Shown here: positions 52,801-64,000 of the stretch, one piece after another
Position numbering within the stretch: position 1 is the first letter of the stretch
How the letters are laid out: the number at the start of each line of letters is the position of its first letter
NCBI RefSeq assembly: GCF_030867145.1
Contig: NC_134433.1
Span: 10,057,216-10,121,215 of the forward strand
DNA from: Opisthocomus hoazin
Lineage: Eukaryota > Chordata > Aves > Opisthocomiformes > Opisthocomidae
DNA: 64,000 bases
Direction: 5' to 3'
Made by a program: the position numbers and the translations under genes
The notes under the pieces: model-generated
What the model saw: the letters and a program-made list of their open reading frames with translations, nothing else
Database searches by the model: none
Told to the model about the DNA's origin: nothing

Positions 52801-53480
52801 CACAAGAGCTGCCAAGCAGCTCATGCCCAGGAACTATCTCCCAGCTCCCCATGACTATTTCTTCTTTACATAGCTAAAAGTAGATAAGATTTCTGACAGC
52901 AAACCTGCTTAAGAGCAAGCCCACCTTTCTGCAGATTTCTCTAAATATGACTTTTATCAGAAAAAACAGAGAATAGCCAAAGCAATCCTTGTTTTGAAGT
53001 ACAGCCAGGGGCTTTTCTGCCTTGCCTTTTCTTGGCTGGCTTGGGCAAGGCAAATTACTGATGTGGGCCACACGGTGGGGTAAGGCAGAGCTGCAGCCTG
53101 GCTCTTCCACAGAGATTTCTCCATTGCGAGGTGAACAGCTCAAAAGAAACGCGAGGGGAGAGAAATGTGATTTGGGACTAAGTCCCCTCACCTAGGGACC
53201 TCCCAGAATCCAGCTGAGCTTCCCACACAGCCCCCAAGGACCCACCATAAGCAAGACGGAAAGCCACACTCACCCCACGCTGCCTGAGATTTGTTACTTA
53301 CACTGATTGCATTTTGGGGATGTCTGGGACTTCCTCCTTTTTCTTGCGGAAGAAGAACCAGTAAGTGAAAAGCCCGATGATGAGTGATATGAGAAACACA
53401 TCCGTCATGCTGAAGAGAGAGTCTTGCTGTCCAGTGTTGTCGGGAGGGGAGATGTTTGGTTCCATGCCAGCATCCCCCAT
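34855..53480 (-). CDS. POR: NADPH-cytochrome P450 reductase, 15 coding exons, complete
   Basis: POR passes electrons from NADPH through FAD and FMN to microsomal P450s, heme oxygenase, squalene monooxygenase and cytochrome b5 on the cytosolic ER face. Coding exons: 53480-53302, 46120-46072, 45210-45082, 44459-44310, 43432-43308, 42390-42301, 41365-41267, 40611-40495, 39673-39555, 38350-38169, 38007-37858, 37289-37022, 36566-36421, 36162-36077, 34999-34855. Phase closes to 677 residues. Seen: N-terminal anchor [17 protein letters not shown] (28-44) followed by RKKK; flavodoxin/FMN loop [11 protein letters not shown] (84-94); [19 protein letters not shown] site [10 protein letters not shown] (454-463); NADPH site [18 protein letters not shown] (531-548); YYGCRR (562-567); catalytic Cys629 in YVCGDARNMA; C-terminal SLDVWS with the FAD-stacking Trp676. 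Exon 2 starts with an acceptor 14 nt before the ATG, so at least one non-coding 5' exon lies further upstream, probably outside the window or within 53495-64000. A second possible first exon is at 48678-48724. Confidence 0.97.
35172..36051 (+). mobile_element. CR1 LINE fragment (about 880 bp) in POR intron 15
   Basis: It reads on the plus strand, antisense to POR: reverse-transcriptase C-terminal coding remnants ([13 protein letters not shown], then [15 protein letters not shown], then [20 protein letters not shown]) end in the CR1 3' tail (CCATTCTGTGACTCTGTGA). Frame changes near 35300 and 35697 show it is decayed. It fills most of the 1,077-bp intron and ends about 25 bp before POR exon 15. 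Confidence 0.95.
37022..37289 (-). CDS. POR: POR coding exon 13: FAD/NADPH-binding core
   Basis: The largest coding exon, residues 464-552 plus one base: [68 protein letters not shown]. The GVATNWL and GPGTGIAPF segments bind FAD pyrophosphate and NADPH respectively in this reductase family. One residue shorter than human in the NENGRSS loop. Confidence 0.96.
38648..38677. repeat. Short (AAACC)n tandem repeat in POR intron 10
   Basis: An A-run passes into about four AAACC units. A simple microsatellite with no sign of function. Confidence 0.8.
41442..41930 (-). mobile_element. CR1 LINE fragment, older subfamily, in POR intron 7
   Basis: The plus strand begins TCATAGATTCATAGAATGCT, then GGGTTGGAAGGGACCTTTAG, the reverse complement of a CR1 3' end. 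It therefore reads on the minus strand, the same direction as POR. It differs clearly from the other three copies, so it belongs to another subfamily. It starts about 76 bp before the exon 8 acceptor. Confidence 0.92.
42891..42909. repeat. Poly-A run, POR intron 6
   Basis: Eighteen consecutive A after GATTG on the plus strand. Homopolymer; no flanking target-site duplication was recognised, so it is not assigned to a retroposed gene. Confidence 0.8.
45082..45210 (-). CDS. POR: POR coding exon 4: FMN phosphate-binding loop
   Basis: It encodes residues 77-119: [18 protein letters not shown], then [15 protein letters not shown] and [10 protein letters not shown]. The SQTGTAEE loop holds the FMN phosphate, as in flavodoxins. 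Acceptor CTCCAG; donor TTG/GTAATT. Confidence 0.96.
47263..47278. repeat. Poly-A run, POR intron 2
   Basis: Fourteen A in a row after GGCG on the plus strand. Simple repeat. Confidence 0.75.
48678..48724 (-). CDS. POR: Candidate alternative POR first exon encoding an anchor-less N-terminus
   Basis: Within POR intron 2, on the POR strand, an ATG in the context CCCACCATGG opens 15 codons ([15 protein letters not shown]) plus two bases AG, ending at a consensus donor AG/GTGAGT. The usual exon before exon 3 also ends with two bases, so splicing to exon 3 (46120-46072) would be in frame: AG plus A gives Arg, then AAPVRDSSF. The surrounding 48470-48730 stretch is CpG-rich, as expected of a promoter. 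The product would be 633 residues: 16 new ones replacing residues 1-60, without the membrane anchor, with all flavin and NADPH domains kept. Gly2-Cys3 and Ser6 fit N-myristoylation plus palmitoylation. I infer this from sequence alone; a chance open frame next to a cryptic donor is possible. Confidence 0.5.
48725..53301 (-). other. POR: POR intron 2, upstream part
   Basis: Apart from the candidate first exon at its lower end, I see no exon with family resemblance. The plus-strand open frame of 289 codons at 50552-51421 has no recognisable domain and lies antisense to POR. If 48678-48724 is a real first exon, its core promoter lies in about 48725-48900; no TATA box is visible there. Confidence 0.5.
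53302..53480 (-). CDS. POR: POR coding exon with start codon and ER membrane anchor
   Basis: It encodes residues 1-59 plus two bases of codon 60: an acidic/Pro-rich luminal tail ([17 protein letters not shown]), a single membrane segment (about 27-44), then RKKKEEVP, the stop-transfer and linker. The acceptor is TTTACAG, with the exon beginning at 53494. The donor GT follows TCAGT; the exon 3 base A completes a Val codon. Confidence 0.96.
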
Positions 53481-53494
53481 GACGGTCAGAGGCA

Positions 53495-56400
53495 CTGTAA
53501 ACAAGGAAAACACATGAACACCAACAGTCACACAGTGCTACAGAAGACCAGAAGAGCATTAAGGGCCTTTCAGCGCGTGCTTCTCCACTATACTCTTAGT
53601 CCCAGGAGCACAAGGCAGCCTAACAACTCTTTGGAGACAGGCTTTGCACCACAATACCACGAGATCTTTTTGCATCCCAAGGTATCTCACTGTCCCACCA
53701 AGATTTTCCCTTCCCGTTGCAGCCATGCTCATCCATCAGCAGTGATTTCTGCTCTCCCTCTACCACCACCATCAGAGCAGCCCCACATTCCAGCCAAGGA
53801 GCCCAACCTGGCTCCTACTAATGCCCCAGCAAAACTCAGCGGGGACTCATGGCCAGACTTTACTAAAGCCCTTACCACGGAGCCCACGTGGTGTTAGTGG
53901 GGGAAGACCCCACTCTTCCAGTCACCCCACAGTTCTGGGGCTTTCTCCCTCCTTTCCACAAGGTGATACCCTGGACCTACTGCTGTGGTTATACACCGTG
54001 GAGCAGGACTACGGCATGGTACTTCTGTGAGCATCCCCACATTAGGTTGTTACAACACAAGTGATGAATACTTCTGATTTACTATCCACCTCCACGTGCA
54101 GATTGGATTTACTATCCAACTCTTTTTTGGGCTTCTGGCTTACCAGTCCACTCCACTGTCTTCCCCAGTTTAACTTCCACCTCCTTCAATTGGTCCTTTC
54201 AGCTTACCCACGCAGAGTTCAAGTGACTTGTGACTTCCCCATGGCCTTACCCAGAGCCCGCGTTAGCACAAGGACTAGCAACCGGCCCTCCAGCCCCCGA
54301 CTAGCCCTGTGGCCCCTGTCCTTCCCCGGGGAGCCACCCATCGCTCGCTCCCTCCCTCCCACTGCTCTGCCAAAGCTCTGCACTCCTCTGACCCTAGTCC
54401 AGATCGCAAGATTATTTTCCGAACGCACAAGGACACACTCTGTCCAAGCAAACAGATAATTAACTCAAAACTTGATTTGTAAGGGCAAAGTGACTCTTCT
54501 TGTACTTGGGCATCCTGCCAACCCAGGAGACCATGGACATTTGAACTTGCACACAGAAAAGTGACTCAGAGCTGTGGGGTGCCATGGGAGAGGAAGGATA
54601 TGTCCCGTGGCTGACCTGCAAGGTGAGAGTTAACCTGTTCATCACACCCATGCCTGCTGGAGAAAAGCTCCCAGACAGCTGAAGGAGAATCAGCAAACTC
54701 CAAGTTGTGCCTGGGCTGAGAAATAAAACTGACTGAAATTAAAGCTATGCTAATACATTCAGGAGCTGTGAAGAAAAGGGAAGGCGATGCTTACGGAGCA
54801 CTAACAAGGGAGACCGGGTAAGGTTTTCAGCAAATAAGAACCCTTTGCTGTTACCCCACCAAGGAAAAGTCCTGCTCTGGAGAACATGAAGTATTCTGCC
54901 AGAGGCCACCAGCTATAAAAGTCAGCCCTGCGGAGTGCAGAGAGAAGTCCACGGCCACCTGGCAGCAATCATGGGTGAGCTCCTGGGGTATTATTGCAGC
55001 CCGACCAGCTCTCAGCCCGATGAGAAGTTCAATTCAGTGGAGAACTTGGGAAGTGACTGTACTACAAAGGGCACTAAAACACCACTGCAAAGCTTCCCTT
55101 TAGGTTCCCAGAGATGATGCTGAGCACGGGGATGGAAGAAAAATGTGAGTGATGCAGCTGCACACAAGCAAATTGCCCATTCCCCTCCATCGGGCAGGTC
55201 ACCTTGTCCTGCCTCCCTCGCAGACAGGCTCTCCATCGCTGGATCTCAGAGCCAAGCAAGAGCTGGGTGTTATTTCTGTACCACTGTAGACTAAACTGTT
55301 AAGTTAAAGCCTCCACAACGGGAGCTTGGTTGCCAACAAAGCACAGTTCCCAGGAGGGTCCCTCTCCTCCTCCGTGCTGGGTTCCAGTAAATCAGTGAGG
55401 AGCAGGTCTGGCAACTGACACCAACAGAATGCACTGGTGGGGGGAAAAAACATTGCCAGTTTATTGCCTTCACAAGTCCTCTCCCATGACACATAAGGCA
55501 ACGACAAACCTCTGCTCAGAGGAAGCCATCAAAAAAAACCAAGGCTGACGGAGACCACGCAAAGCTGGTTTTGGGCAGGAGCTGCACTTCCGAGCACCAG
55601 ATCCAGCAGTCGCAGCAGCCAAGCCTAGGAAAGCCTCCTGGCACAGAGCACCGCAGCATCCCTTGTAACAAACTGCACGCGGAGGAGAGCTCCAAGCTCG
55701 ACAGGTCTCGGGTGAGTGGGAGGCAGCCCGGGGTGGAACGCATGCAGGCTGCACACGCCTGGCCCCACAACAATCCCCCTCCCACCTCCGAAAGCTCAGA
55801 TGTGGATATTTGCCAGCTGCCCTTAGACAGGGTGAGAGAACAAGCTCCTGGGCTAACGAGCAAGGTGAGGACTACCAGCAGCAATTCATTGCCATGCCCA
55901 AAGCAGCAGAGCTTCTGGCCTCCCGGAGCACAGGGGACAAGCAGCGGTGGTCTGCTCTCCCAAGCAGCGATGCCTTGGCAAGAGGCACCCTCGGGAAGGA
56001 AGCTCCCAGGAACGCAGCGTGGACAGACGTGGGGGAGGAAGCTGTACTATCTCCTGGCCTTCACCACGCTGCAGCTCTCCAGCGCTTCAAAGGGGAACCC
56101 TCCAGCTGCAGCAGCAGCCGGACCACCCGCTCACTCCCCACACCCACAGCCAGAGGGAAGAGCACCATTTCTGGAAGCTTACGGGTCTGGCGCGTGGGCC
56201 AGGGTCTTGGTTTGGTCTCCTCTCTTCATTCACAAGTCTCCATAGCATAAAGTTTGTATACTGACCACTAACCCTGGAAGGAAACACTGTTGCTCTCTAG
56301 TGATGGAACCAAAGGCACAAGAACGGCTTTAGTTTTGATGATGGGCTCCATCCGGTCCTGGACATGTAGTTATTCGAGTCCTGTATCTTAGCGACAGGTT

Positions 56401-59400
56401 TTTCTGTTTGCTCCCCACCCTCAGGAAAAGGTTTGCTTAGATGTACCAAGAGAAAGGCAAAGGATGTGGAATTAGACCTCATTTTTTTTTAAAGGGTTGT
56501 CATAACACAGGAACTACTACTTTAACTCGTTTCACCTAGCACAGAGGATTATTGCTCGATTTATCTCAGTCTTACCTAGTTGACTGTAACAACTATTTTC
56601 CAGAAGTTCACAGCAATTCAAATACATGTTCTTTTCTAACTTCCAGTGAAAAGAAACCTGACTTTAACTATCCTGGAAAACCTGCAGCCTCTGGAAGGAC
56701 CCTGATAGAATCAGATCAGCTTTTTAAAGGGGAAAATAAATTTATGATGCAGAAGTAAAAGTTCTCCTCACATCCATTCCACAGGTAATTATTTTATCCC
56801 CAATGTTTATTATATCTTCAATCAAGAGAAGACAGACTTCCATTTCCTCTTTTTTGTTCCTGGATCCTTGTTTATGCACACAGTATCTGGCGTAAAGCAA
56901 TCTGTCTCAGCCGAGATGTGAGGCATCTACATCACCCAGGAAAGTCACAACATTTGAAAGACTGCACTCAAGCAACGCCGTATTTCAGAACAGCTTTTCA
57001 GCCTCTGAATACAGCTTCTAAACCTGGGAATTTGTTTGATACACGGCAGCTTGCAACCATTCAAGTCACCAGGGACCCTCTCAGCGCATCTCCAGGCTGC
57101 CAAACAGATGCACTTCCTTCTCATATTAAAAACCATATTCCTACTTCTCATGCACATCTCAAGCAAAGGACTGGAAGCAGTGAGTGCCAGGCATCCTCAA
57201 ATTCCCCACAATTTCCACGTGGACTAAAGGCGCCATCACATCACAGCACCAAAAATACTAAAATATAAATGCAAACAGTATTACAACAAACAAGACGGGA
57301 TGGGGAGTGCCCTAGAAGCCGAGTGGTCAGCAACCTGAAGAGATCTATCCTTCCCCCTCTCTTGCACGCAGCCGACGGCAGCATTAGGAGATGGCGCAGC
57401 AGATGCCCCCAAAAGCATGCTGGAACCCTCAACTCCGACTGGCAGGCACAGCAACACAGTGATGAGACGTGCCTGGGAGGTCTCCCTTTCTGCCAAATCC
57501 AAAGATGTTTCTGCGAGCCACACTGTAGCATCTTCCAGCGACCAAAAAGCCTTGTCTCTGAAGCCAAGCTGGTGATTTGGGCAGCAAGTTGGCTCTTTGA
57601 GTTGAAAGAGCCCTTTATTTATACAATGCTTGGGATGAGTTTCAAGTATCCTGGGACAATTTGGCTTCCCGGTCCCAGATCAGGACTGCGGCCTGCAACT
57701 CTTGCTCCAAAAATGAGCGACCAAGCCCTGTGCCACCATAAGCACGCAGTGACCTGCAGCATCAGCTCTGCTCACACGACAGGGAAAGGAGAAGGAAGAC
57801 TGCTGACCAGGCACAGCCCCGGGCTGCCCATTGCTCCCAGCTCCCACAACCCCATCCCCAGGCTCCCGCTGATCGCAGCCCGTAGCACCAAGCAGCCCCC
57901 AAGTTCAGCTCAACACGGCAGAGAGGGCTCCCCACGATCCCCACACACCCATGTGCTGACGGGCACGAGTCCCGCTGTGCCCTACGGACTCTGCCTGCCC
58001 GGGCACGGCGCAGCACAGAGGCTGCACCCCACCTCCCATGCCCTGAGCTTACCCAAACAGCCAGTTTTCCCAAAGGGAACCAAGCGGCGGCAGCGTCCTT
58101 TGGACACATACAGATTAACACAGGAGCTGCAGCCAGAAGCTCTATTTTGCAACACGTGCACGCAAAAATCTGTGACGACTGAGTCAAAGGAGGAATCAAG
58201 CGACAAACTCACGCAATGCCATCAGTCACCATCTGCCCAACCCTCGCACCGGTGCCACGCACCACAGGGAGCTCAGCAGGGCACAGGCAGCCAAGGCTTC
58301 CCCAGCACACACAAGGTCCAGGCCGTCTCTGCTAAATGCTGGCAGGGACAGCAGGTAGGGACAGCAGGTAGCCGGTGTGAAGTCAAACCATGGTGCAGGA
58401 ACCTGCTCACCGCACACCTCGCAGCAACACCGTCACACTGCCAACACAAGCACCAGAGTGCCCAGTTCCTCCACGCTAGCTGCCCCATTCATATCCAGCA
58501 AGGACACTTACCAAAGGACTGCTTTCTGGTTTCTTGTAAACAGGAATCCATGCAAGTCACCACCACACGCTCGGAAGCCGCTGGTTGTTTCACACTGGCT
58601 TTCTCCAGTTCAGACTCCCAGTACAAGCCCCGCACAGCCGCACCAGGGAAGGGGACAAAGGGGCACTGCTGGCAGCGCTGACTTGGCAAAGCCCTCTTCT
58701 TCCTCTCTGCAGCCACATGATGATGACCCTCGTGTCAGTGACTCAGCACATGCATTGCATTTGTGAACAGAGCGGAAACATAGCTGTCACAATTTCTACT
58801 GCTGGAAGCTCTGCGCGGCTGGGGATGCCAGTATTACCACGAGATCTGCCAGAACCATCTTTCTGATCGAGAAGGACCAACCTGAACTCCCTAGGTGCAG
58901 GTGGGTGTCCATGACCAGACTCCCCACCACGTGCCTGGCCTGCCTCAGGGATCACCTGCTCCCTCATGCTGACCATCCTTGCACAGGACCATGGCACAAC
59001 ACAGATCAGGGACACAGACAGCCTTGAGAAGCAGCCTTAAAAAAAAAAAACAACACAGCTTTAAATCAGTGTTGTTTCCATTGGCATCATGGCACAGCCC
59101 CAAAAGACAGCTTCAGGGCAGAGGGGAGACAGCGTGGAAACAAGCAGCCAAAGCACACGGAAACTCCTTCTCTTTGCACAGCACTGACCTGCAGCCCGAG
59201 TTTAGAAACAATGGCAAAATAAGTAGAAACTAACTTTAAAACCAACTAAAGCACCTGGGAGATAAAAAAAAGAAAACCACTCGGCAGCCCTCTCCCAGGT
59301 CCCTGCTCGCACGGCATCTGCAGAGCTCGTCGAGAGCTCGCACAGAGGCAGCACCGAAAGGAAGCCGCGCCGAGCCCCCATCGCTCCACACAGCGGTGGC

Positions 59401-62400
59401 AGTGGAGGAGAAGGAAGAGGCTTGCTTACAAACAGGAATGCAGTCTTGTGACCTTGTGACCGGCAAAGGGTTTTCTTCTTTCACCCAGTAAAGATACGAG
59501 ACAGGCAGGTTACTGATGTGTGTCAGTAAGAGGAGCCCCACAGGCATGAGCCCACGAGGGGGGAGGAAGGCCAGGAGCAGCAGACAGAGCGCAGGGCTGT
59601 GGTGGAGATGGCATTTCTACCCAGACTCTCCCGAATCCCACTGCAGTGAAGACTTTCCTGCGCTGCTAGTGTGTGGTATTAGGCCAGGAGACCCTTGGGG
59701 CAAAACCAGACCTCATTCCTCTTCAGGTATGAATGCAACAGATCAGAGTAAGAAATTCTGTTTACATCAGCCTGTGCCAGTCACTGGCCTTGGCAAGTCT
59801 CAGATTAGCTCTTTTTCCCTTCCTTTTTAGTAAAAGGAGACTTGGCAAGCAAAGCAGTCCTTTCCAAAACAAAAGCAGGCCACTGAAGCTGGTGCTCAGA
59901 TCCAGGTTATTGAACATTGCCTCCAACAGCCCTGGATTAGCCCTTTCCCCGTAGCTCTGCCGCGCAGAGATCGCGTTTCCCCTCAGTCAGAGGCCTTTGG
60001 TCTGGGCAGACGAGCGGCCGCGCTGGGTCTGGTCCGCACAGGCTCCCTGCTCCGGGTGGGCTCACCCTACAGCCCAGTCCCTGGGCTCCTGGAGGCTGCA
60101 CTGGGGAGAGCAGGCATGGAGGGAAACCTCCCAGCTTCCTCGCCCCATCAGCCTCAGCTCGAGCACCCGTCTCGGTGCTGGCTGCGAAACACAGCAGCCA
60201 AAGCCGTGCTTTCCTCATCACGGCGATAACGAGCGGTGGTCCAGGGCTGACTTCCACCAGCTCCTCGACAATGAGGTTTGGCTTCACTACACATGAAGCC
60301 TCACTACACCTAGTACTCCTGTATCACTTTCTTCCCACATATTTCAAAAAAATCCCAGCACATCGTACAACTTCCCGTTAACCACCGTCAGCTCAGTGAA
60401 GAAGGGTGGAAAGCAGCAGTCTCTTTTCCACACAGTACTGGGAAAGTGACTCTCCATGGGCCTCTCGGCACTTCCAGCAACTCAGAACCCCCAGTCAAAA
60501 CTGAGGACTTGGCTGCAGCAGCACCTCGAGCAGGGGTTAAGAAACACACACCCAGCTCAAAGCTGCTTTTTCGGTGAACTAGAACAAATCACTCTCACTG
60601 CGCAAGGTCTCTTCTAGCCGGACCTTGACACACCGGCTCAGACAACTGCAGAACTTCTATTTTAGGCATGAGACAGATGTGGAGAGTGCATCCGTCAGTC
60701 TGGAGCTTGAAATACTGCATATTTGAGCTTTCACTGTCAAGCTTGGATTTTTTTCTGGCCAATAGTTCTTTCTCAAGGACAGCAGAGCAGCTGTAAAAGC
60801 AAGGAGGAGAACAAGAAGAGGAATGGTTTTACTGAAGCAGAAAGCAACTCTACCCTACGGGTATACCAAGGTGGGGTTATGCAGGAAGCCCAGTGCACTG
60901 AACCAAAGGACTTACAGCATTATCCAACACAAAAATGAATTCAAACTTGCCAAGGTGCCTGAAAGGAAAGCAACCCAGAATTACTGAATTTGCACACTTC
61001 CTTTCACGAGACAAAAACCTATATCTCAACCTTTCAACAAGGATGTGGGGCATCTCACCAGCTTAGGCACCTGAACACCTTCCTTCACGCTGACTAACAA
61101 GAGCCAGCGCAGAAAAACAAGTGTTGAGGATTACAGGATAAACAAAGCCCGAGAACAGCAGGTAAACTGAACCCCTTGCTAAGACTGTTCCCCAGCCTCC
61201 CTTCCCAGGGAGGGACAAAATCAGTGCATCACGCTTCAGGCATCATTTGGAAGTGGAATAGGGGTCTCAACACTGCTGATATTCAGGAGTTGGGAAGACT
61301 GCAGGAGTTTTAGACCACCCTTATGCCAGCTACCGTGGGCACTGCTCTGTCAAACCAATCACTCAGAGGGCTATGCTGCAAAGTCTCCAGAGCAACCCAT
61401 GCAGGCATGTATTTTGCATGGCTGAGGTCCTGCTGAAGGAGTTTTTCTAAGATCAAGAGGGTAATGTGGTATTTTTTTCCAGCTGCCTCTTCCACAAGCA
61501 TTGTATCCAATGCTGCCACAGTTGGAAGTTCAGGGAAAACCATTCTTCTCCAAACTGGCCATTTGCTTACCCCTGCCTGCATTTGCTGAGGGTTTGTTTT
61601 AGTAGCTGTGATTTTGCCAGCAGCCACGACGGGGAGGGAGCACTATGGACGGGGCTGACAGCCACAGACTTTGACCTCTTCCACCGGGAAGAGCTTGGAC
61701 AGCAAAACCCTCCTCCAATGCTGTTCTCCTTTGGGAGGTTTTCTTTGAAACTAACAGCTGGAAGGGCATCAGAGGCACACGGTTAAATAGACCACGCAAA
61801 GGTTTAAGAACTGTAAAGACCTCTGACTGGAACAGTATGTTTTGGGGATTTATTTACTCAAAGAAAACCAAGCACTGTTTGTATGGAACTGGGACATTTT
61901 GTATTTATAAGGTAGCTCTCCTCTGAGGACGCGAGAGCTTTTCAGACATTACGTGCCTGTCTCCTACGTCGCTGTAAGGGAAGGGGCTGTTAGTGCACAA
62001 TCCTTACACCACGTGGTAACTCCGCCAGAGAGCTGCCCTCCTGGCCCCAGACCCCAGCTTCACATCTGGCCGCCCTATTAGCAGCACATGAACCTCCCTG
62101 CCCGCTGTGGGTAAGGCGATTGGAGCTGGATTTCACCTTTACCAACACTTGTGAAATGCAGGCAACAGCCCAGTCCCCTGCAACCACACGCACCAGCAGA
62201 CCCCAGAACATCAATCCCGTACCCAGAGCAGATATCCCTGTGCCGAGAAGGGACACGAGGCCACAGGACAACAGGCAAGCCAGGCAGGGAATTAAGTGGG
62301 GTCACAGGCTGAAAGGCTGATCCTCAGTTGCCAAAACCGCAGCTCTCCAACTCCAGACTCCCACCCCAGCACAGTCAACATAAACAGAAGATACTTGACA

Positions 62401-64000
62401 GGATTTTTCTTTCCCTTCGTAACGCGAGCTGCTCCTCTTACCTCCAGCAGTTATGCATACAGCCGTTACACAACCAGGGCTTGCACAATCCTTGCAGGCA
62501 TTTTATCAGCTTGCTCCTCCAAAGCTTGGAGCTAGCTGAAACCGAGAGATGCTAGCAACGATCCATGAAAGCAAGTCAACAGATGGATTTCACAAGCAAC
62601 CACACAGCAAGATCCAGGATACTTAACAGCGCTGCAAAGACAGACCTACCAACTCCCTAAGCTGGTTACCAAACCTTCCCGGCAGATTTGCACACGCGCT
62701 GCCAGAGCCAGGTTTTCCAAGGAGAAAAATCCAACCCCATCTTTAACTCCGAACCTCCCCAGCTCCTACTCCATACAGCGCGAACAGAAAGGAAAATTAG
62801 TCAGTAATTCTACTGTATTCCTTGCAAAGGAATAACTAGATGCCCCAAAGTGGCTGATAACTAAGCAAGAATACTACAAGAATCTGTCATCATAGGTCAA
62901 AATCAGTCACTCTTCGGACTTGTGGCCCCAGAGAAGCCACGGGAGATACAAGCGCTCCGCTTCCAGTCGCTCTTCCTGCATTCTGTGAGCCATCAGCAGC
63001 ACACCATTGATTTGAATGTTTACTTGGCGAGAAGCAGCAAGAGATTACGAGCAGTCTGTAATTATTTGTTCTGATATATGAAATTTCAAACTCTATAAAA
63101 CACCAACTTTGGCAGGGGTGCACCTGTCACTGCAGGGCTCGTGACTCACCCTCGACAATAGTGTGTATAAAGTGATCTCACCGCTCAGATCAAATGATCA
63201 CGTTGGGAAAGCAACTTATGCAAGTTCTATGAATTGTGTTTTTAGAGGCAGGAGAAAGCCCACGTCAGGAAACAGAACAAAGTTCAGTGTGAGCAGAGGT
63301 AACTGCCAGGTGGGGTTCTTTTATACCAGAGGAAAGGGATGGGGAGGAGATGGCAGGAGCAGAGACCTGAGCAGGGAAGCCTCTTCCCTGCTCCCTCAGG
63401 AATGAGCAAACACTATCTTGGCTGCGCTGCAACAGCCAAAGGAGAAAGTAAAGATCAAATGAGATTTCAGTCCACGTGCCACTTTTTCTGCGGGTGAACT
63501 GGGTAAAGAAATCATCGCTCCCAGCTCCCGGCCCGTCAGGCCTCGCTGCCAGCCGACCTCCCCAAACCCAACCGCGCCCACAGATGTGACAACCTGCTCA
63601 AAAGGAAGAGGTTACCTCGCACCAACGGCTCTGCAAGCAAGCGTTGACGGGGCCTGTGAACTCCAACACGAAGGGCAGCAAGCAGCAGCGGGGAAAGCCT
63701 CCCTCAAGACAAGACAGGAGTTTTGGTCGTTTGGCCCTGTCAAGCTCCTCTGGAAGAAACAAAATAAAAGTTGCAGAAGGCACTTACTTGCTCAACCCTG
63801 GCTACCCAGAAGGTGCCACCCAAAAGATTACTGACTGAACAGGAGTCAACTGCAAAGCGATAAAAAGCGAGAGGTTTTACTCTGTCACAACTAGAGCAGG
63901 ACTAATTAACAGAGGATTAAGTCAGCTTTGGGACACTACCTCCTCCTTCCTTTCCACTCTCCACCTTAGTCTCCAAGGCTTCTACACTAGAAGACTAAAA
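53495..64000 (-). other. POR: Probable POR intron 1, no exon recognised
   Basis: The POR start-codon exon begins at 53494 with a splice acceptor, so transcription must start further up on this strand. No clear CpG-island first exon or protein-coding exon can be identified in these 10.5 kb. Minor CpG clusters lie near 59280-59400 and 59940-60070. A 470-codon open frame on the opposite strand (57269-58681) has no family resemblance. A duplicated 13-bp GGGACAGCAGGTA unit lies near 58346-58371. Confidence 0.55.

Noticed and set aside
53495-64000. Search for the POR non-coding first exon and for a SNORA14-like H/ACA snoRNA known from the mammalian POR intron
   Set aside because: Several donor-like GTGAG/GTAAG sites on the minus strand (for example near 60064 and 63150) lack a convincing CpG island, and I could not recognise an H/ACA structure with confidence. 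A covariance-model search for H/ACA RNAs would decide.

Overview
This window is from a vertebrate nuclear genome, almost certainly a bird. It holds four intron-rich genes with GT-AG splice sites, CpG-rich promoters, GC-rich compact introns and four chicken-repeat-1 (CR1) LINE fragments. There is no prokaryotic gene organisation. The gene order MDH2(-) / STYXL1(+) / TMEM120A(+) / POR(-) is the conserved amniote block known from human 7q11.23, here inverted relative to the usual human view. I reconstructed all four coding sequences exon by exon; reading phase closes at every junction and the predicted proteins are full length (337, 303, 347 and 677 residues).

Layout. 1-4050: no gene recognised, downstream flank of MDH2. 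4050-12378: MDH2 on the minus strand (9 coding exons), mitochondrial malate dehydrogenase. 12379-12609: a 231-bp head-to-head CpG promoter shared with STYXL1, carrying TCTCGCGAGA-type, NRF1-like and CRE-like sites. 12610-23914: STYXL1 on the plus strand (8 coding exons), a mitochondrial pseudophosphatase whose catalytic Cys is a Ser. 23915-25437: intergenic, with a C-rich minisatellite and a tetranucleotide repeat leading directly into TMEM120A. 25438-32949: TMEM120A on the plus strand (12 coding exons), a nuclear-envelope/ER membrane protein with an ELOVL-like fold. 33500-53480: POR on the minus strand (15 coding exons), tail-to-tail with TMEM120A, the FMN/FAD electron donor of microsomal P450s. 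53495-64000: non-coding, most simply the POR first intron, because the first coding exon begins with a splice acceptor 14 nt before the ATG.

The most interesting observation is a candidate second first exon inside POR intron 2 (48678-48724, minus strand). A start codon in an optimal Kozak context opens a 15-codon reading frame ([15 protein letters not shown]) that ends in a consensus splice donor in exactly the phase needed to join POR exon 3. The product would be a 633-residue reductase that loses the ER membrane anchor and keeps every flavin- and NADPH-binding domain. Its new N-terminus has the Met-Gly-Cys-x-x-Ser form of dually acylated (myristoyl/palmitoyl) proteins. It needs transcript evidence.

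Functional links: MDH2 and STYXL1 share a promoter and both products are mitochondrial; TMEM120A and POR are both membrane proteins of the ER/nuclear envelope system. Exon boundaries rest on splice consensus, phase and resemblance to the human proteins as I know them; no alignment or transcript was available.
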